This document shows, piece after piece, positions 11,301 to 19,454 of a stretch of 64,000 nt of DNA. Origin of the DNA: Nymphalis io (taxonomy: Eukaryota; Arthropoda; Insecta; Lepidoptera; Nymphalidae); the NCBI RefSeq assembly GCF_905147045.1, contig NC_065906.1, positions 10,354,001 through 10,418,000 of the forward strand, in the 5' to 3' direction. The position numbers and the translations under genes are program-made. The notes below the pieces were generated by a model. It did not search any database. It was not told where the DNA came from and saw only the letters and a program-made list of their open reading frames with translations. The first letter of the stretch is position 1, and each line of letters begins with the position of its first letter.

Positions 11301-13524
11301 GTCACATACACGAAAACAATATGTATAACAGTTTCAAGGTGCGGGTGGATAGAAAAAAAGAAAAGAATACAAAGTTAGTTAGAATATCGGCTATTAACTA
11401 AGTAGCAAGTTTACTATTGTAGCGTTTTACAATAGTAAACTTGCTACTTAGTTAATGGTCCAAGTTAAGAGTTCAACATTGAACAAGAGTAACACTGTTA
11501 CTGTACTTTACTTTACTGTAACAAGAGTAACACTGTAACTCTCATTATTACAAATATTAGTTGATAGTTTTTTCTTTTTTTATCCGAATACGTTTCTTTG
11601 ATTTCCTTTTCTCTACAGTTCCGGTGCAAGTAGCACGCATGCGATGACGTCACCAACCGCTCCGATATCAACGGAGCACGTTGATAAATCCCTCTCAGGG
11701 TCCACCGCTAGTGGCACAGATACCACTGGTACCACGAAAAGCGATCAATCCACTCTACCAGATCATGACAATATGCATGCTGGCACCTTGGACACTGCGA
11801 CCACACCAGAAAAAGGGACTACACCAACTGACGGTAAGAATATTTGTCATCATTTTCATTCCTCAAATTCACATAAACAAGTAATTAGTATTATGACACA
11901 AAGGGAAATGCCGCCAGCATTCTTGCCACCATTTCACCCGGTCATGATTTGTAGTAGTTATTTTTAAATTTGTTTTCTATATATTTAAGGAGTTTATGTA
12001 TAAAAGTATATACTCAATTTAACTAAGTTAAATTTTATTGCCAAATTTTAATCATTATTGAATCAGTAGAATACTAATGCAAATAAACGAACATTTCCTC
12101 TTTTAAATATAAATATATAGGAATAGCTTAATTAAATAAGAATTAATAACTTGATAAAACAGTGGGTAAACCGTTACAGAAGAATCTTTTGGACGGCGTG
12201 TTTTTTCTATAATTTGTATATAATGTCTATATAGTTTGTTTTTATTATATTTTTGTATTTTTTATTTTATATGTATATATACAAGGAGTAAATAAAAAGA
12301 TTAACGTAATTTATTTATTTATTTTGCAGACCGTTCCCACTCTGGTCTCTTCACGCCCACAATGACGGGGACGGGTAAGCACACGGAATCTACTCGCACT
12401 ACGGAGGACGATCATCGCATACCAGATTACGAAGACCATAAGAACGAAATAGAGACGAGATCACCAACATACGAAATCGAAGAACAGGATCGAGGTCCGA
12501 GGATACACCCAGATTACAACGGATACGAACACGAGATCACCACCAAGTGGTACCATCCGAAGACTACTGACAGTAGGGTTGTACCACCCGAGTCTGAATT
12601 CTTCGCAACTATTGTTGGTGAGTTAAGCGTAAATAAAAACAATTGATCATCACAAATAAAAAAGAAGGCGTCAGTGTGCTCATGTGAGCTCATGCAACCG
12701 GTCTCACGTCATTTGAAGCAAGTTCTACAGTAATGAATCAAGTCACTCAGTAAGCTCCTATCGAGCGTTAAGATATGATAAATTGAAGCGAAATAATTAA
12801 CGATTACAAGAGACATTTTAAATTCCACAGGTATAGTGGCTTCAGTGCTGATAGCAATAATACTGATTGCGATCATCGTGCTCAAGTTGTTGTTCCGCCT
12901 GGATCCCTCCTACAAGGTGACTGAGGATAAGAACTATCAACAAAGTGCTAGTGCGGCATTGCTAGGAAACCAGGTCAGTAACTGACCGAAGCGCTTCATT
13001 CGTTACACGTTATCCATCTATGATCTATATGTGAAAACCACATCGAACTCGCAATTGATGGTATAGTAGTCGCTTTAACAGGGAACACTGGATATAATTA
13101 GACGTATGAATCATTCTAGTTGCTTTATTTATGTTTTCTAACATATTAAACATAATAGTTTTTCGTTTATCTGCAGTAATAAATATTATCGAGCGCATTT
13201 TATCCAAGTCCGCAAATTATTCGGTTCGCATTTATTTAAAGCGCAATTTTAAATTGATCAGTTTCTTAACTGTCGCTATCGATAGTTCGTATAGACGTAT
13301 TTAATCTTGTTATTTAAAATTGGTGTCTCCCAATTTAGGACATTGTGTCAACGTTTCTTAATATTCAGCAGGCTCACTCGAGCTACCAAACCGCTTCGAG
13401 CGCTGCGGGCGCTGGCGGCGCGTCCCGCTCGCTGCAGCCTCTAGCGCTGCAGCGCAACGGCAGCACGCCGCTCGGACCGCCTCAGCCCGTGAAGCGCGAC
13501 GGCATCAAGGAGTGGTACGTGTAG
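2198..13524 (+). CDS. Nrx-1: Neurexin-1 (alpha-type), 3' part of gene, 16 exons joined
   Basis: Presynaptic cell-adhesion receptor; known family members bind neuroligins and other postsynaptic partners and organise synapses through a PDZ-binding tail. Joined exons: 2198-2390, 2670-2861, 2977-3120, 3828-4042, 4614-4722, 5938-6813, 6899-7015, 7370-7548, 8333-8504, 9222-9439, 9698-9880, 10688-10794, 11619-11833, 12330-12617, 12831-12973, 13372-13524. Every junction is GT-AG, phases match at all 15 joins, and the total is 1,168 codons including TAG. Domain order is LNS3 (end), EGF-B, LNS4, LNS5, EGF-C, LNS6, stalk, membrane span, tail ending KEWYV, which is diagnostic of neurexin. The signal peptide, LNS1, EGF-A, LNS2 and the start of LNS3 must lie upstream of the window. 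Splice sites were inferred by eye from reading frame and consensus, without transcripts. Confidence 0.95.
2670..2861 (+). CDS. Nrx-1: Nrx-1 exon: end of LNS3
   Basis: It encodes LELDGPLFVGGLGSEY and RQGFVGCIRDLVLNGK, the characteristic C-terminal LamG strands. The Cys in GFVGC is expected to pair with the first Cys of the next exon. The acceptor (gggtaaag) follows a T-rich tract and the donor is gtaaag. Both ends are phase 1. Confidence 0.92.
2977..3120 (+). CDS. Nrx-1: Nrx-1 exon: EGF-like domain B
   Basis: The acceptor is tttttag and the donor gtgagt. Seven cysteines are encoded: the first (RPACHVL) probably closes the preceding LNS3 disulfide, and the other six form an EGF module (QCVSSPCQHSGIC, then ICDCS and GPTCGR). 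A complete EGF module on a single phase 1-1 exon is typical of extracellular proteins. Confidence 0.93.
3493..3791 (+). repeat. Family-A tRNA-derived SINE in Nrx-1 intron
   Basis: It has an AGCCGAGATGGCCCAGTGG head with a box-A match (TGGCCCAGTGG) and a box-B match (GGGTTCAAACCC), a body with CGTGAGGAAACCTGCATGTG, and a 3' end GCCCAGCAGTGGGACATTCA with a TACGG tail. It ends about 36 bp before the exon at 3828. Confidence 0.9.
3828..4042 (+). CDS. Nrx-1: Nrx-1 exon: start of LNS4
   Basis: It encodes ATIFLNGSQHLTAAL followed by EELLLRFRTTKAGLLLRTAS, the standard N-terminal LamG strands. The acceptor atttcag ends at 3827, only about 36 bp downstream of a tRNA-derived SINE. The donor is gtacgt. 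The exon ends in phase 0. Confidence 0.92.
4071..4431 (-). repeat. Family-B repeat with internal insertion, in Nrx-1 intron
   Basis: Its left part has GCCACCTGATGGTGAGTGG and ACCAACCTTGGGAA; its right part has ACTGGCTCACTCATCC and CCAGACGGGCTTGCACAA. About 100 AT-rich bases (roughly 4214-4318) separate the halves that are contiguous in other copies. Confidence 0.75.
4614..4722 (+). CDS. Nrx-1: Nrx-1 exon: middle of LNS4
   Basis: It encodes NLLAGTNVADDKWHTVRF, with the conserved W-H-V/T core of LamG domains, then LKLQVDGGQPVR. The acceptor is gttacag and the donor gtacgt. It enters in phase 0 and leaves in phase 1. In the upstream intron sits a degenerate family-B repeat (4071-4431). Confidence 0.92.
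5171..5338 (-). pseudogene. Antisense coding-like remnant in Nrx-1 intron
   Basis: On the minus strand 55 codons are open before TAG and without Met: GATGERKEKSNNKEEIKALE, then QKGEGTKCQLKPTQNKLLS and a C-terminus ending NIKGRLL. The Lys/Glu-rich composition looks protein-like, but I do not recognise the family. It could be a decayed retrocopy or chance. Confidence 0.3.
5938..6813 (+). CDS. Nrx-1: Nrx-1 large exon: end of LNS4 and whole LNS5
   Basis: This 876-bp exon starts inside LNS4 (ISTLHLGGLYHPEEE, NFVGYLQKFIFNGI) and then carries a nearly complete LNS5: VTFKSKHTYVGLPLLKAYG, LDFYFRTTEMDGLLFYNGG, FIAVELVNGHIHCVFNLGDG, NRWHSVSIRR, DSVLYVGGVPKEMY and GFEGCMSS. The GFEGC and SGCEG cysteines are the expected LNS5 disulfide pair. 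The acceptor is tttacag and the donor gtatat. Its base composition is more AT-rich than the exons near the 3' end. Confidence 0.95.
6899..7015 (+). CDS. Nrx-1: Nrx-1 exon: EGF-like domain C
   Basis: It encodes GPTKCTHNACANKGVCVQQW followed by VCDC and GPTCYD: six cysteines in EGF spacing on one phase 1-1 exon. The acceptor is gacacag and the donor gtaaga. It links LNS5 to LNS6 as in all alpha-neurexins. Confidence 0.94.
7370..7548 (+). CDS. Nrx-1: Nrx-1 exon: start of LNS6
   Basis: It encodes YEFGPGRGIITYTFPPSAVA and KVAVGFVTSKSDAVLLRIES, matching the N-terminal strands of the neuroligin-binding LNS6 domain. The acceptor is gtttttcag and the donor gtaagt. The exon ends in phase 0. Confidence 0.93.
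7936..8004. repeat. Perfect 33-bp inverted repeat with 3-nt loop in Nrx-1 intron
   Basis: The left arm (7936-7968, ATTAAATTTATTTAGGCGCT...) is the exact reverse complement of the right arm (7972-8004) around the loop TAG. This gives a 69-bp hairpin with no resemblance to the SINE families here. Confidence 0.9.
8333..8504 (+). CDS. Nrx-1: Nrx-1 exon: middle of LNS6, ends at splice site 4
   Basis: It encodes NLFMVYNVGDGDHPLGDE, VDDGAYHVARFTRNGSRAAL and then NYAVNIRHPQ. The closing HPQ|G position corresponds to the place where vertebrate neurexins insert the SS4 segment. The acceptor is tttctccag and the donor gtaagt. It leaves in phase 1. Confidence 0.93.
9138..9221 (+). CDS. Nrx-1: Candidate SS4 insert of Nrx-1 (alternative 5' extension of LNS6 exon)
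   Basis: An AG at 9136-9137 follows a pyrimidine-rich stretch (ctctattctgctctgcc). Splicing there adds exactly 84 nt (28 codons) in the correct phase, beginning GGQSLIPGIGKE and ending EAHACVVPA, directly before the core exon. The position equals splice site 4 of other neurexins, where an insert of similar size changes partner choice. Use of this acceptor is inferred; transcript evidence is needed. Confidence 0.5.
9222..9439 (+). CDS. Nrx-1: Nrx-1 exon: end of LNS6 (short SS4 form)
   Basis: It encodes GQQSSIFNGMSRVVVGG, then a six-Gly run, SFRGVVAGLVLNGARVLDRA and an Ala-rich end. The stretch corresponds to the family motif G-x-Q-L-T-x-F-N. The exon is extremely GC-rich, unlike its neighbours. 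The acceptor gccggcag is poor in pyrimidines. The same frame stays open upstream to an alternative acceptor at 9137, giving an in-frame 28-residue longer form. The donor is gtgagg. Confidence 0.88.
9698..9880 (+). CDS. Nrx-1: Nrx-1 exon: acidic juxtadomain region after LNS6
   Basis: It encodes DELVYSGAGSGCRDDDEDAC and then GSGDDLITPVYVPSTRRPP. The D/E cluster and the SGDDLITPVYVP motif are hallmarks of the neurexin segment between LNS6 and the stalk. Phase 0 at both ends; 61 codons. The acceptor is gttcaag and the donor gtaagc. Confidence 0.92.
9948..10225 (-). repeat. Family-A tRNA-derived SINE (reverse) in Nrx-1 intron
   Basis: Reverse-complement matches to the A-family 3' end (TGAATGTCCCACTATTGG), body (TTTCCTTCACC, GCACGAGATAA) and box-B region (GGGTTTAAACTCACGATCAT). 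The copy is diverged. Confidence 0.85.
10420..10485 (+). repeat. Short family-A 3'-end fragment
   Basis: CTCAAGGAGAGTAGGCCTTA, CCCCAGCAGTCGG and TTTACAGTC resemble the A-family 3' terminus. No head is seen. Confidence 0.5.
10688..10794 (+). CDS. Nrx-1: Nrx-1 exon: acidic linker
   Basis: It encodes GDISGKLMKPCDDEDCIEGS and GEEITEPEHPVT. The CDDEDC cluster fits the neurexin juxtamembrane region. The acceptor is tccgtag and the donor gtaatt. It leaves in phase 2. Small linker exons here are candidates for alternative splicing. Confidence 0.88.
10944..11190 (+). repeat. Family-B repeat in Nrx-1 intron
   Basis: It reads in sense orientation from AAGGCTTTATGCAAGTCC through CAGTGCCAATGTCTATAGG to the 3' motif CTACCATCAGGTGGCCC and a short A-rich tail. 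The copy is diverged. Confidence 0.8.
11393..11456. repeat. Perfect 29-bp inverted repeat with 6-nt loop in Nrx-1 intron
   Basis: The arms 11393-11421 and 11428-11456 are exact reverse complements (ATTAACTAAGTAGCAAGTTT...), with loop GCGTTT. It is followed by a direct duplication of AACAAGAGTAACACTGT (11482-11498 and 11520-11536). Confidence 0.9.
11619..11833 (+). CDS. Nrx-1: Nrx-1 exon: Ser/Thr-rich stalk
   Basis: It encodes TSGASSTHAMTSPTAPISTE, continuing with a high Ser/Thr/Pro content through TATTPEKGTTPTD. This is a mucin-like stalk likely to carry O-glycans. The acceptor is ctctacag after a strong pyrimidine tract, and the donor gtaaga. The phases (2 in, 1 out) fit the neighbours. Confidence 0.88.
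12330..12617 (+). CDS. Nrx-1: Nrx-1 exon: extracellular juxtamembrane stalk
   Basis: It encodes a charged Tyr-rich stretch (DYEDHKNEIETRSPTYEIEE, DYNGYEHEITTKWYHPK) ending PPESEFFATIV just before the membrane span in the next exon. The acceptor is attttgcag and the donor gtgagt. Phase 1 at both ends, joining to a Gly codon of GIVASV. Confidence 0.92.
12831..12973 (+). CDS. Nrx-1: Nrx-1 exon: transmembrane span and start of cytoplasmic tail
   Basis: It encodes the membrane helix GIVASVLIAIILIAIIVLKL followed by FRLDPSYKVTEDKNYQQSAS. The basic stop-transfer residues and the SYKVTEDKNY motif match the protein-4.1-binding juxtamembrane region of neurexins. The acceptor is ttccacag and the donor gtcagt. 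It leaves in phase 0. Confidence 0.95.
13372..13524 (+). CDS. Nrx-1: Nrx-1 last coding exon: cytoplasmic tail with PDZ ligand
   Basis: It encodes AHSSYQTASSAAGAGGASRS and ends VKRDGIKEWYV followed by TAG. The C-terminal KEWYV is the class II PDZ-binding motif used by CASK/Mint-type scaffolds in this family. The acceptor is a NAGNAG (attcagcag), so exon starts at 13369 or 13372 would add or omit one Gln. The exon is much more GC-rich than the surrounding DNA. Confidence 0.94.
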   Translation, partial: AHSSYQTASSAAGAGGASRSLQPLALQRNGSTPLGPPQPVKRDGIKEWYV

Positions 13525-14600
13525 GTGTGTACTGTTAGGTGGCTTGTGGTCGCAACTCGCTGGAGGGTCGACGATAACGTTGATGTTCGATTGTTTAGTT
13601 TTAAATATTTATTTATTAACTGCTACTGAATCCCTCAACCGTAAAAAATGTATATGTTTGACGGATACACATCAAGATTTCAATCCAAGATTTTATATCA
13701 CATTATTTGTTTAAGTGTTAGCTGTGTGTTTTGTATTAGCAGTGTACTTTGTTCTTTAAATAATATATGTTGCTTGGTCTACTATACATAAACCAATCCA
13801 GTGTCTGATCTCTAATATATAGATAATGTTATATTCAATGAGGGCTCAATCAATCAAAGGTTCAATGAAACGTCTATGGAATTGTATTGATTCTTGCCTT
13901 TGTTCTAATTGTATCATTATTTAACATATGCTTATGACTAATAACAAGTTTTAATGCAGTTTTAGTTGTTAATTTATAACTAAACTAATTAAATTAACTT
14001 TATAAAATAATAATATCAATTACAATACATATACAATATGCCTATTTGTGTTCAAAAAGCTATATCGGTGATAGTTACAGTTTCCTTAATACCGCTTCAA
14101 AAACATTTAATTTGAAATTGTATCTAAATTTTTTAAGATAAATAATTATGAATTTGTACACAATCGTTTAATATCACCCTAAAATGGTTTAGATCAATCA
14201 AGGTGCTAAGTGAATTTGTAATGTTGACCCTGATTTAAAGAATATATACACAACCAGCGAATTTATGAACTCTCCCTACAAGTCACCTAAAACGGAACAT
14301 ATCAGCCGTAGATCGATTTATATACGAGAAGTAGTGATTCGAATATCAACCCGTAGACGCTTCATTCCTTAATTAGCTGAATGGATATAATTAATAATCG
14401 GTTAAAAAAAGCTGAAATCGATATAAATGGTTGGTATGAATCGATTAGTAATGGTTAAGTTGCATAAGATAGATGAAATATCGACTGATACACAAGTGTT
14501 TTTGTAAATATTAATTATCGTAACTTTGTAGTCACTTGTGCGATCGGGTGTGTGTTATCGGAAATTTAAACAACCCTGGATAATAAAATGGAAATAATTA
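13525..14600 (+). other. Nrx-1: Probable Nrx-1 3' UTR
   Basis: AT-rich sequence follows the stop codon with no further plausible exon. The first canonical AATAAA I see is at 14582-14587, giving a minimum 3' UTR of about 1.06 kb; neurexin transcripts may use later sites. Confidence 0.5.
14582..14587 (+). promoter_or_regulatory. Candidate poly-A signal of Nrx-1
   Basis: A canonical AATAAA about 1.06 kb after the Nrx-1 stop, the first exact match I find in the 3' UTR. Confidence 0.4.
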
Positions 14601-16985
14601 AATTAATCTCTCAGGAAATCAACAAGACTATCGTCTGTTTCATTTCGGAATCATTACGATACAAGTTTACGTTTAAATTCTTCTTTTTGTGAATCTGATA
14701 ATCTTGAGAGGTTATATTAAAATGTCTATCGCGTATTGCTTTTATGATTGTTTTTTTTTAATTCCGATTTTCTTTATAATCATCATATTAAATCATACCA
14801 TGCCCTTTCTGCCTTTAATAGTTTAACTTATGCTAAGACTTATAAATAGATTGGCTGTAATAATTATTTCATCAGATGCTTCGACGATTTTTTAAATTTT
14901 TTTTTGATAATTTAAATAATATTTTAATAGATCCGTGAACTGATGTAATTTATCTCGTACTTTGTTTTAAAGTATAGAATATCTGATGAATATAATTAAA
15001 CTACAAGCAATATGAATAGGGGTACAAGGCTAAAATTTGGGCTGCCATCACTGAAAATGAAGCATATCGTTCAACTGAAGACTTCAGCACTTTTACAATT
15101 TAAAGTTTCTCTTTCCTATATATATATATTAGGTCTTATACAGTATTTTTAATGAATAGACGATGCGACTAGGGGTATGAAATATATTCTTGAGGGTGAA
15201 TTAGCTTGATAGAGACAGGTATAATAACATAGAAGGCGTAAAAACGTATGAGCTTGTAGGAAATGGTGGTTCCGTAGATGATTCTATGCATAAACCCATT
15301 GAGTTCAATGTCCATTGGTTTTGTAATTGTGTTACCGACTTTTCGAGGCCTAATTGATGAGTTGTTTATTTCAAAAGTTAATGAATTTCAAATTGTTGAA
15401 AAATGTAAATATTTATAAAATTAACATGAAAATTAAAGAATAATAACTACTCAAGGACTAGTTCCTCAATGCGTCCTAATCGTATCCTATTTATAAAATA
15501 ATCAAATAAAAAATAAATCGCATAACTTCATGACCATTTTGAAATTCTTTCTGTGATTCTTGTAATTCCGAAATTCTGTAATTCATGTTGCTTTGAAATT
15601 AAATTTATTTTCTATAAAATTTATGTGTGTAATTTTCTGTTTCGTCTTTTCTTCTTCCTTCATTAAATTTGTTTTTGGGATATTAGTCATTAATTTCAAT
15701 TAATTAATTCAGATCATTAACGCAAGTAAATTAAGTAATTTCGCCCTAAGCTTTGTCATTAACAAATTCCTCTACAATTTTTTATATTACTGAAGAATCG
15801 CTTATATTTTTTACAATAAAAATAACATCCACCGTCCCGTTTTCCTCTTTCCCGATAAAATTTCAATTAGCTTTAAATAAATGTCATATTTATATAGATT
15901 GTTATGGAGCACAGGTTTTAGGTACTCGAAGTTGCATTTATTGTATATAGTTAAAGTAATTAAATTGTATTTTACGGTGTAATGTCACACTCGTTTTACG
16001 GCACAAAATGTTAGAACAACAATTTGTTTGTCAATTTTAGGTCATAATTAATGGTTAATGTAATTTAATTATTTATTTATACCGGATAGTTGTGTTTGGT
16101 TCGCTTTATTGTTTTATAAATCCTTTAACAAGGTTATCTTGGATTTTTTTATCATCAGGAATTTTAGTATAAATATACTTCATCGTTTCTGATAAATGTA
16201 TCTGAAAATAGATAAAACATTTTATGGTAAAGGATTCACGTTCATGAGCTTTCTAAAAATTTGAATAGAATCATATTCAAATAATATAACTTGATTAACT
16301 TATTGAACGCACTTGAATCTTTTATGATTAAATTCTTCGTATCTATTTAGTGCTTATTTCAAAACTTAAAGTATCTGATGATCATAGAAATTGAAGAATT
16401 GAAGACACCTGTACGATCAAACTAGGAAATTATATCTGTGATCTGTAAAACTTGTGTCACATCTATGCGAGAAACGAGATGATTGCAAAAAATGCAAAGA
16501 GATCTCGCAATTACCTAATCGCATAGGTTTGGCTGTAGCTTTATAAATGAGTCGCGTAATTCATCTTAGCTGAGTATCGCAGGTGTATCGATCCCTAATG
16601 ATATGTTTGTTTCAACTGTATTCAATTGCAATTGTTGTACAGCCGATCTCGATCGGACCAAGGTTTGTTTATGTAAAACGTCAAATTTTGAAAATAAATA
16701 ATAAATTATGTAATTTACATCTTTGTTTTGTTATTTACAAAATACCTTTCTAAATAAAATCAAACAAAAATCCACCAACCCGCATTGGCGTAGTGGAGTG
16801 AGCTCCAAATCTTGTAATCGAGAGAAGATGGCCAGAAATTATATAGCTGGACGAAATTTACAGGCTTCTTTTCTTTTACTTTATTCGTGTAAGCCTCAAG
16901 CACTTTTGAAAGATTTTATAAATCGTAAACAGTGAATAACCTAATCTAATAATATTGCATACATATATATTAATAACATAGAATA
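14600..16985. other. Intergenic AT-rich stretch, no gene seen
   Basis: No splice-supported exon or recognisable protein. A short AT microsatellite is near 15117-15130, and a fragment resembling the family-A 3' half lies near 16771-16830 (CCACCAACCCGCATTGG). The region around 16490-16670 is slightly more complex but unassigned. Confidence 0.6.
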
Positions 16986-16989
16986 AAAT

Positions 16990-17900
16990 TCACATAAGAA
17001 TCATATAAACTAGAATCAGTCGTGGTCGAATATCGTCCTTTTTAAACATGCTCCTATAATTGATTAAGGAGGTTGGTCTCATTTGAATGGTATAAGTTTC
17101 ATTCAAATTTTTTGCATCAATAAGACCAACTTTGCGTAGTTCAATAGTTGTAGATTTCTTACAAATACAAGTTATATAACATGTTAAATCAATTTCAAAA
17201 ATAGGAGTGCATAGCTGCGAAGTAGTAACAAGCGAAAACGCTCGGAAGACATTCACGGTGAAATCCCTGAGTTCAAGAACGAAATTAAAGATATGCTATC
17301 CTTGTAGATAAATAATAATAATAATTTTCTAATAAACTATTCGCTTCATGAACACATTAAAAATCCTAAATTAACACATTAAGATATAAAAGTTATATTT
17401 ATTTTAGATAATAAAGATCGAGTATCTCCAAGAGGCATGACAAAAATGTTCATTTGATATAAAAAATGTTCCCAAGATGAAAGTGAATCAAAAACTCGCG
17501 TTATTAATATCGTCACTCAACTCACCATATCACTCAAAGTTGAACTCCAAAATAATATTAGGGATATTTATAGGTCGTCTAACAAGGGAGATAAAAATTA
17601 CATAGTACTCGAACTTTCTTACTATATACAAAAGACAAACATAATGAATGCTGTTAAAAATACAATCTACAAAATAAAACTAATAAGCTAAGCACACATC
17701 AGTTGGGATTAAAGAATGGCGACATTCCAATATATTTATAGATTCATCTTATTGAAAAAGTCAAAAGACTCTTCTACTTGGCAAGGGAAATGACCAGAGC
17801 TTAAAAATACAAAGTTTTGCTGGACTTCTCTTGGAGACGTGTTGGTGAGGAAGAATGACAATTCTCCAATCATTAAAATAATTAATGAATTACAAATTAC
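16990..17900. pseudogene. Decayed coding-like segments, family unknown
   Basis: A minus-strand frame at 16990-17256 (88 codons, e.g. DLTCYITCICKKSTTIELRK, then TYTIQMRPTSLINYRSMFKK) and short plus-strand open stretches downstream (e.g. ELQNNIRDIYRSSNKGDKN near 17540-17690) read as protein-like but are broken and of mixed orientation. They are most consistent with an old transposon remnant. I do not recognise the family. Confidence 0.3.
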
Positions 17901-17970
17901 ATACTCTATATATGTATGAAACGTTAAAATGATTATGTGTATTTGTATATGCTCAATATATTTGGTTTAA

Positions 17971-18226
17971 TAAATAATATCCTGGGATATTATTCACACA
18001 CGGACATCGGATCCCACACTAAGCAGAGCTTGTACTATGGAAACCAGACAACTGATATACTACATATATTACGTTTGTAAATACATACTTATATAAATAA
18101 TTACACGGAGACTCAGGAAAAACAGACATGTTCATGCACACAAATGTCAGTCCTGGGTGGGAATAGAAACCACAACCTTCGGCGTGAAAGGCAAGTATCT
18201 ACCAACCACGCCAACCGGCCCGTCAA
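17971..18226 (-). repeat. Family-D tRNA-derived SINE (reverse)
   Basis: The reverse complement begins GACGGGCCGGTTGGCGTGG, has box B (GGTTTCTATTCCC, mutated from GGTTCGATTCCC) and continues ACATTTGTGTGCATGAACAT, ending at CCAGGATATTATT. It matches the copies at 32.4 and 36.1 kb. Confidence 0.88.
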
Positions 18227-18507
18227 ATATAATTGTTAACTTCATTGACTTTTATATGTACACAATAATTTTTTAATGTACATCTTACACACAAATACAG
18301 GCATAAAGTTAGAATTATATAATTTAAGATGCCTTTATGTTCTTATTTTAAATTATTAGTAGCTTGTGTTTGTCTTGCTGAAACAGCGGGGTACCCAGTA
18401 ACAGTAGTGTATGCAAGTAGTTTTAATACTTAATGGTTATCAATAAAACATTTTTTATTTTTTTATTTTCTTTTCTAAAAGATAAAATAATGCCTAAGGT
18501 TTTCGAT

Positions 18508-18724
18508 GGAGTGGTTCATATGGTCACGGTAGCATGCGCAAGTTATCCTGAGGCGCTCCTCGCTAAGACAGAAAGAGTACCGTTGGTTTTTTAGTGGGTA
18601 TTCTGATGTTCGGGGCAAACTTAGCGTCTTGGAAAACGGCGAGCCCCACATACCCCCGCACTGTTTATGTGGGAGACGCGTATGCGTTTTACCAGCGAAA
18701 AATAAAAAAATAGGAGTGGTTCAT
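18508..18724 (+). mobile_element. 5'-truncated non-LTR retroposon fragment with 12-bp target duplication
   Basis: GGAGTGGTTCAT occurs at 18508-18519 and again at 18713-18724, directly flanking a GC-rich 193-bp insert (18520-18712). The insert includes GAGCCCCACATACCCCCGC and ends in AAAAATAAAAAAA. This is the signature of target-primed insertion of a LINE 3' end; its family is not one of the other LINEs in the window. Confidence 0.8.
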
Positions 18725-19454
18725 TAATTTCATATAGAGCCGACATCTATTGTATTTGTATCGTCATTTAAATAAAATAAAATTATTACTTTACTTTTTC
18801 TCGAGTTGGCCCTATTTAAAAATAGTTTCAACTTTCATATCTATCTGTGCAGTGACGGAGAAAGAATACATTTCACTGCCCCTCTCTTTCCCATGGGTGT
18901 CGTAAGAGGCGACTAAGGGATATCTGAGCGACCATCTGCTCATCTGGTGGTAGGATGCTAACATCCGCCTGGCTTGTTACCACCGTACGCATGGTGAAAA
19001 ACTCGTGAAGTGGCTTGCAGCCGCGTTTCGAGGTCATCCAGCGTACAGCCAGTGCCCGAGCGAGTATTGCCGCGATGGGTGTTGGTCCAGTGGAGACGGC
19101 TATTGAACCAATGCCGGGGGAAACTGTATTGATCTGCCGGACAGGGTAACCTGAAGAAACGGCTGTTCCGCTGGCCGCCCGTGGCATAGTACAGGGGCCC
19201 GAGCGTGCCTAATCAGCTCGCGAGGCTGCCCCACCAGGCTACGCATAATCTCGGGGTGGACCGTCGTGCCGGTTGATGACCGGAAGGTGGGGTCCCGGCG
19301 GCCACTTCCAGGGGGGTTCGGGGGCCCTTCCGTCCGGCGGATCAGTATATTTTCCCTTTTAGCAACCATTTGGGAAAACACGCCTCCATACTTTGCCCAT
19401 CCCTATCATGGCAATACGTCGCTCGCTTCACGTCTCTTTTCCTTATTTTTCCAA

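Noticed and set aside
18873..19187. Minus-strand frames across the LINE 5' region and reverse transcriptase (18873-19187, 19100-19381, 21078-21347, 45078-45401 and others)
   Set aside because: They are shadows of the plus-strand LINE coding sequence and leader; no independent motif.
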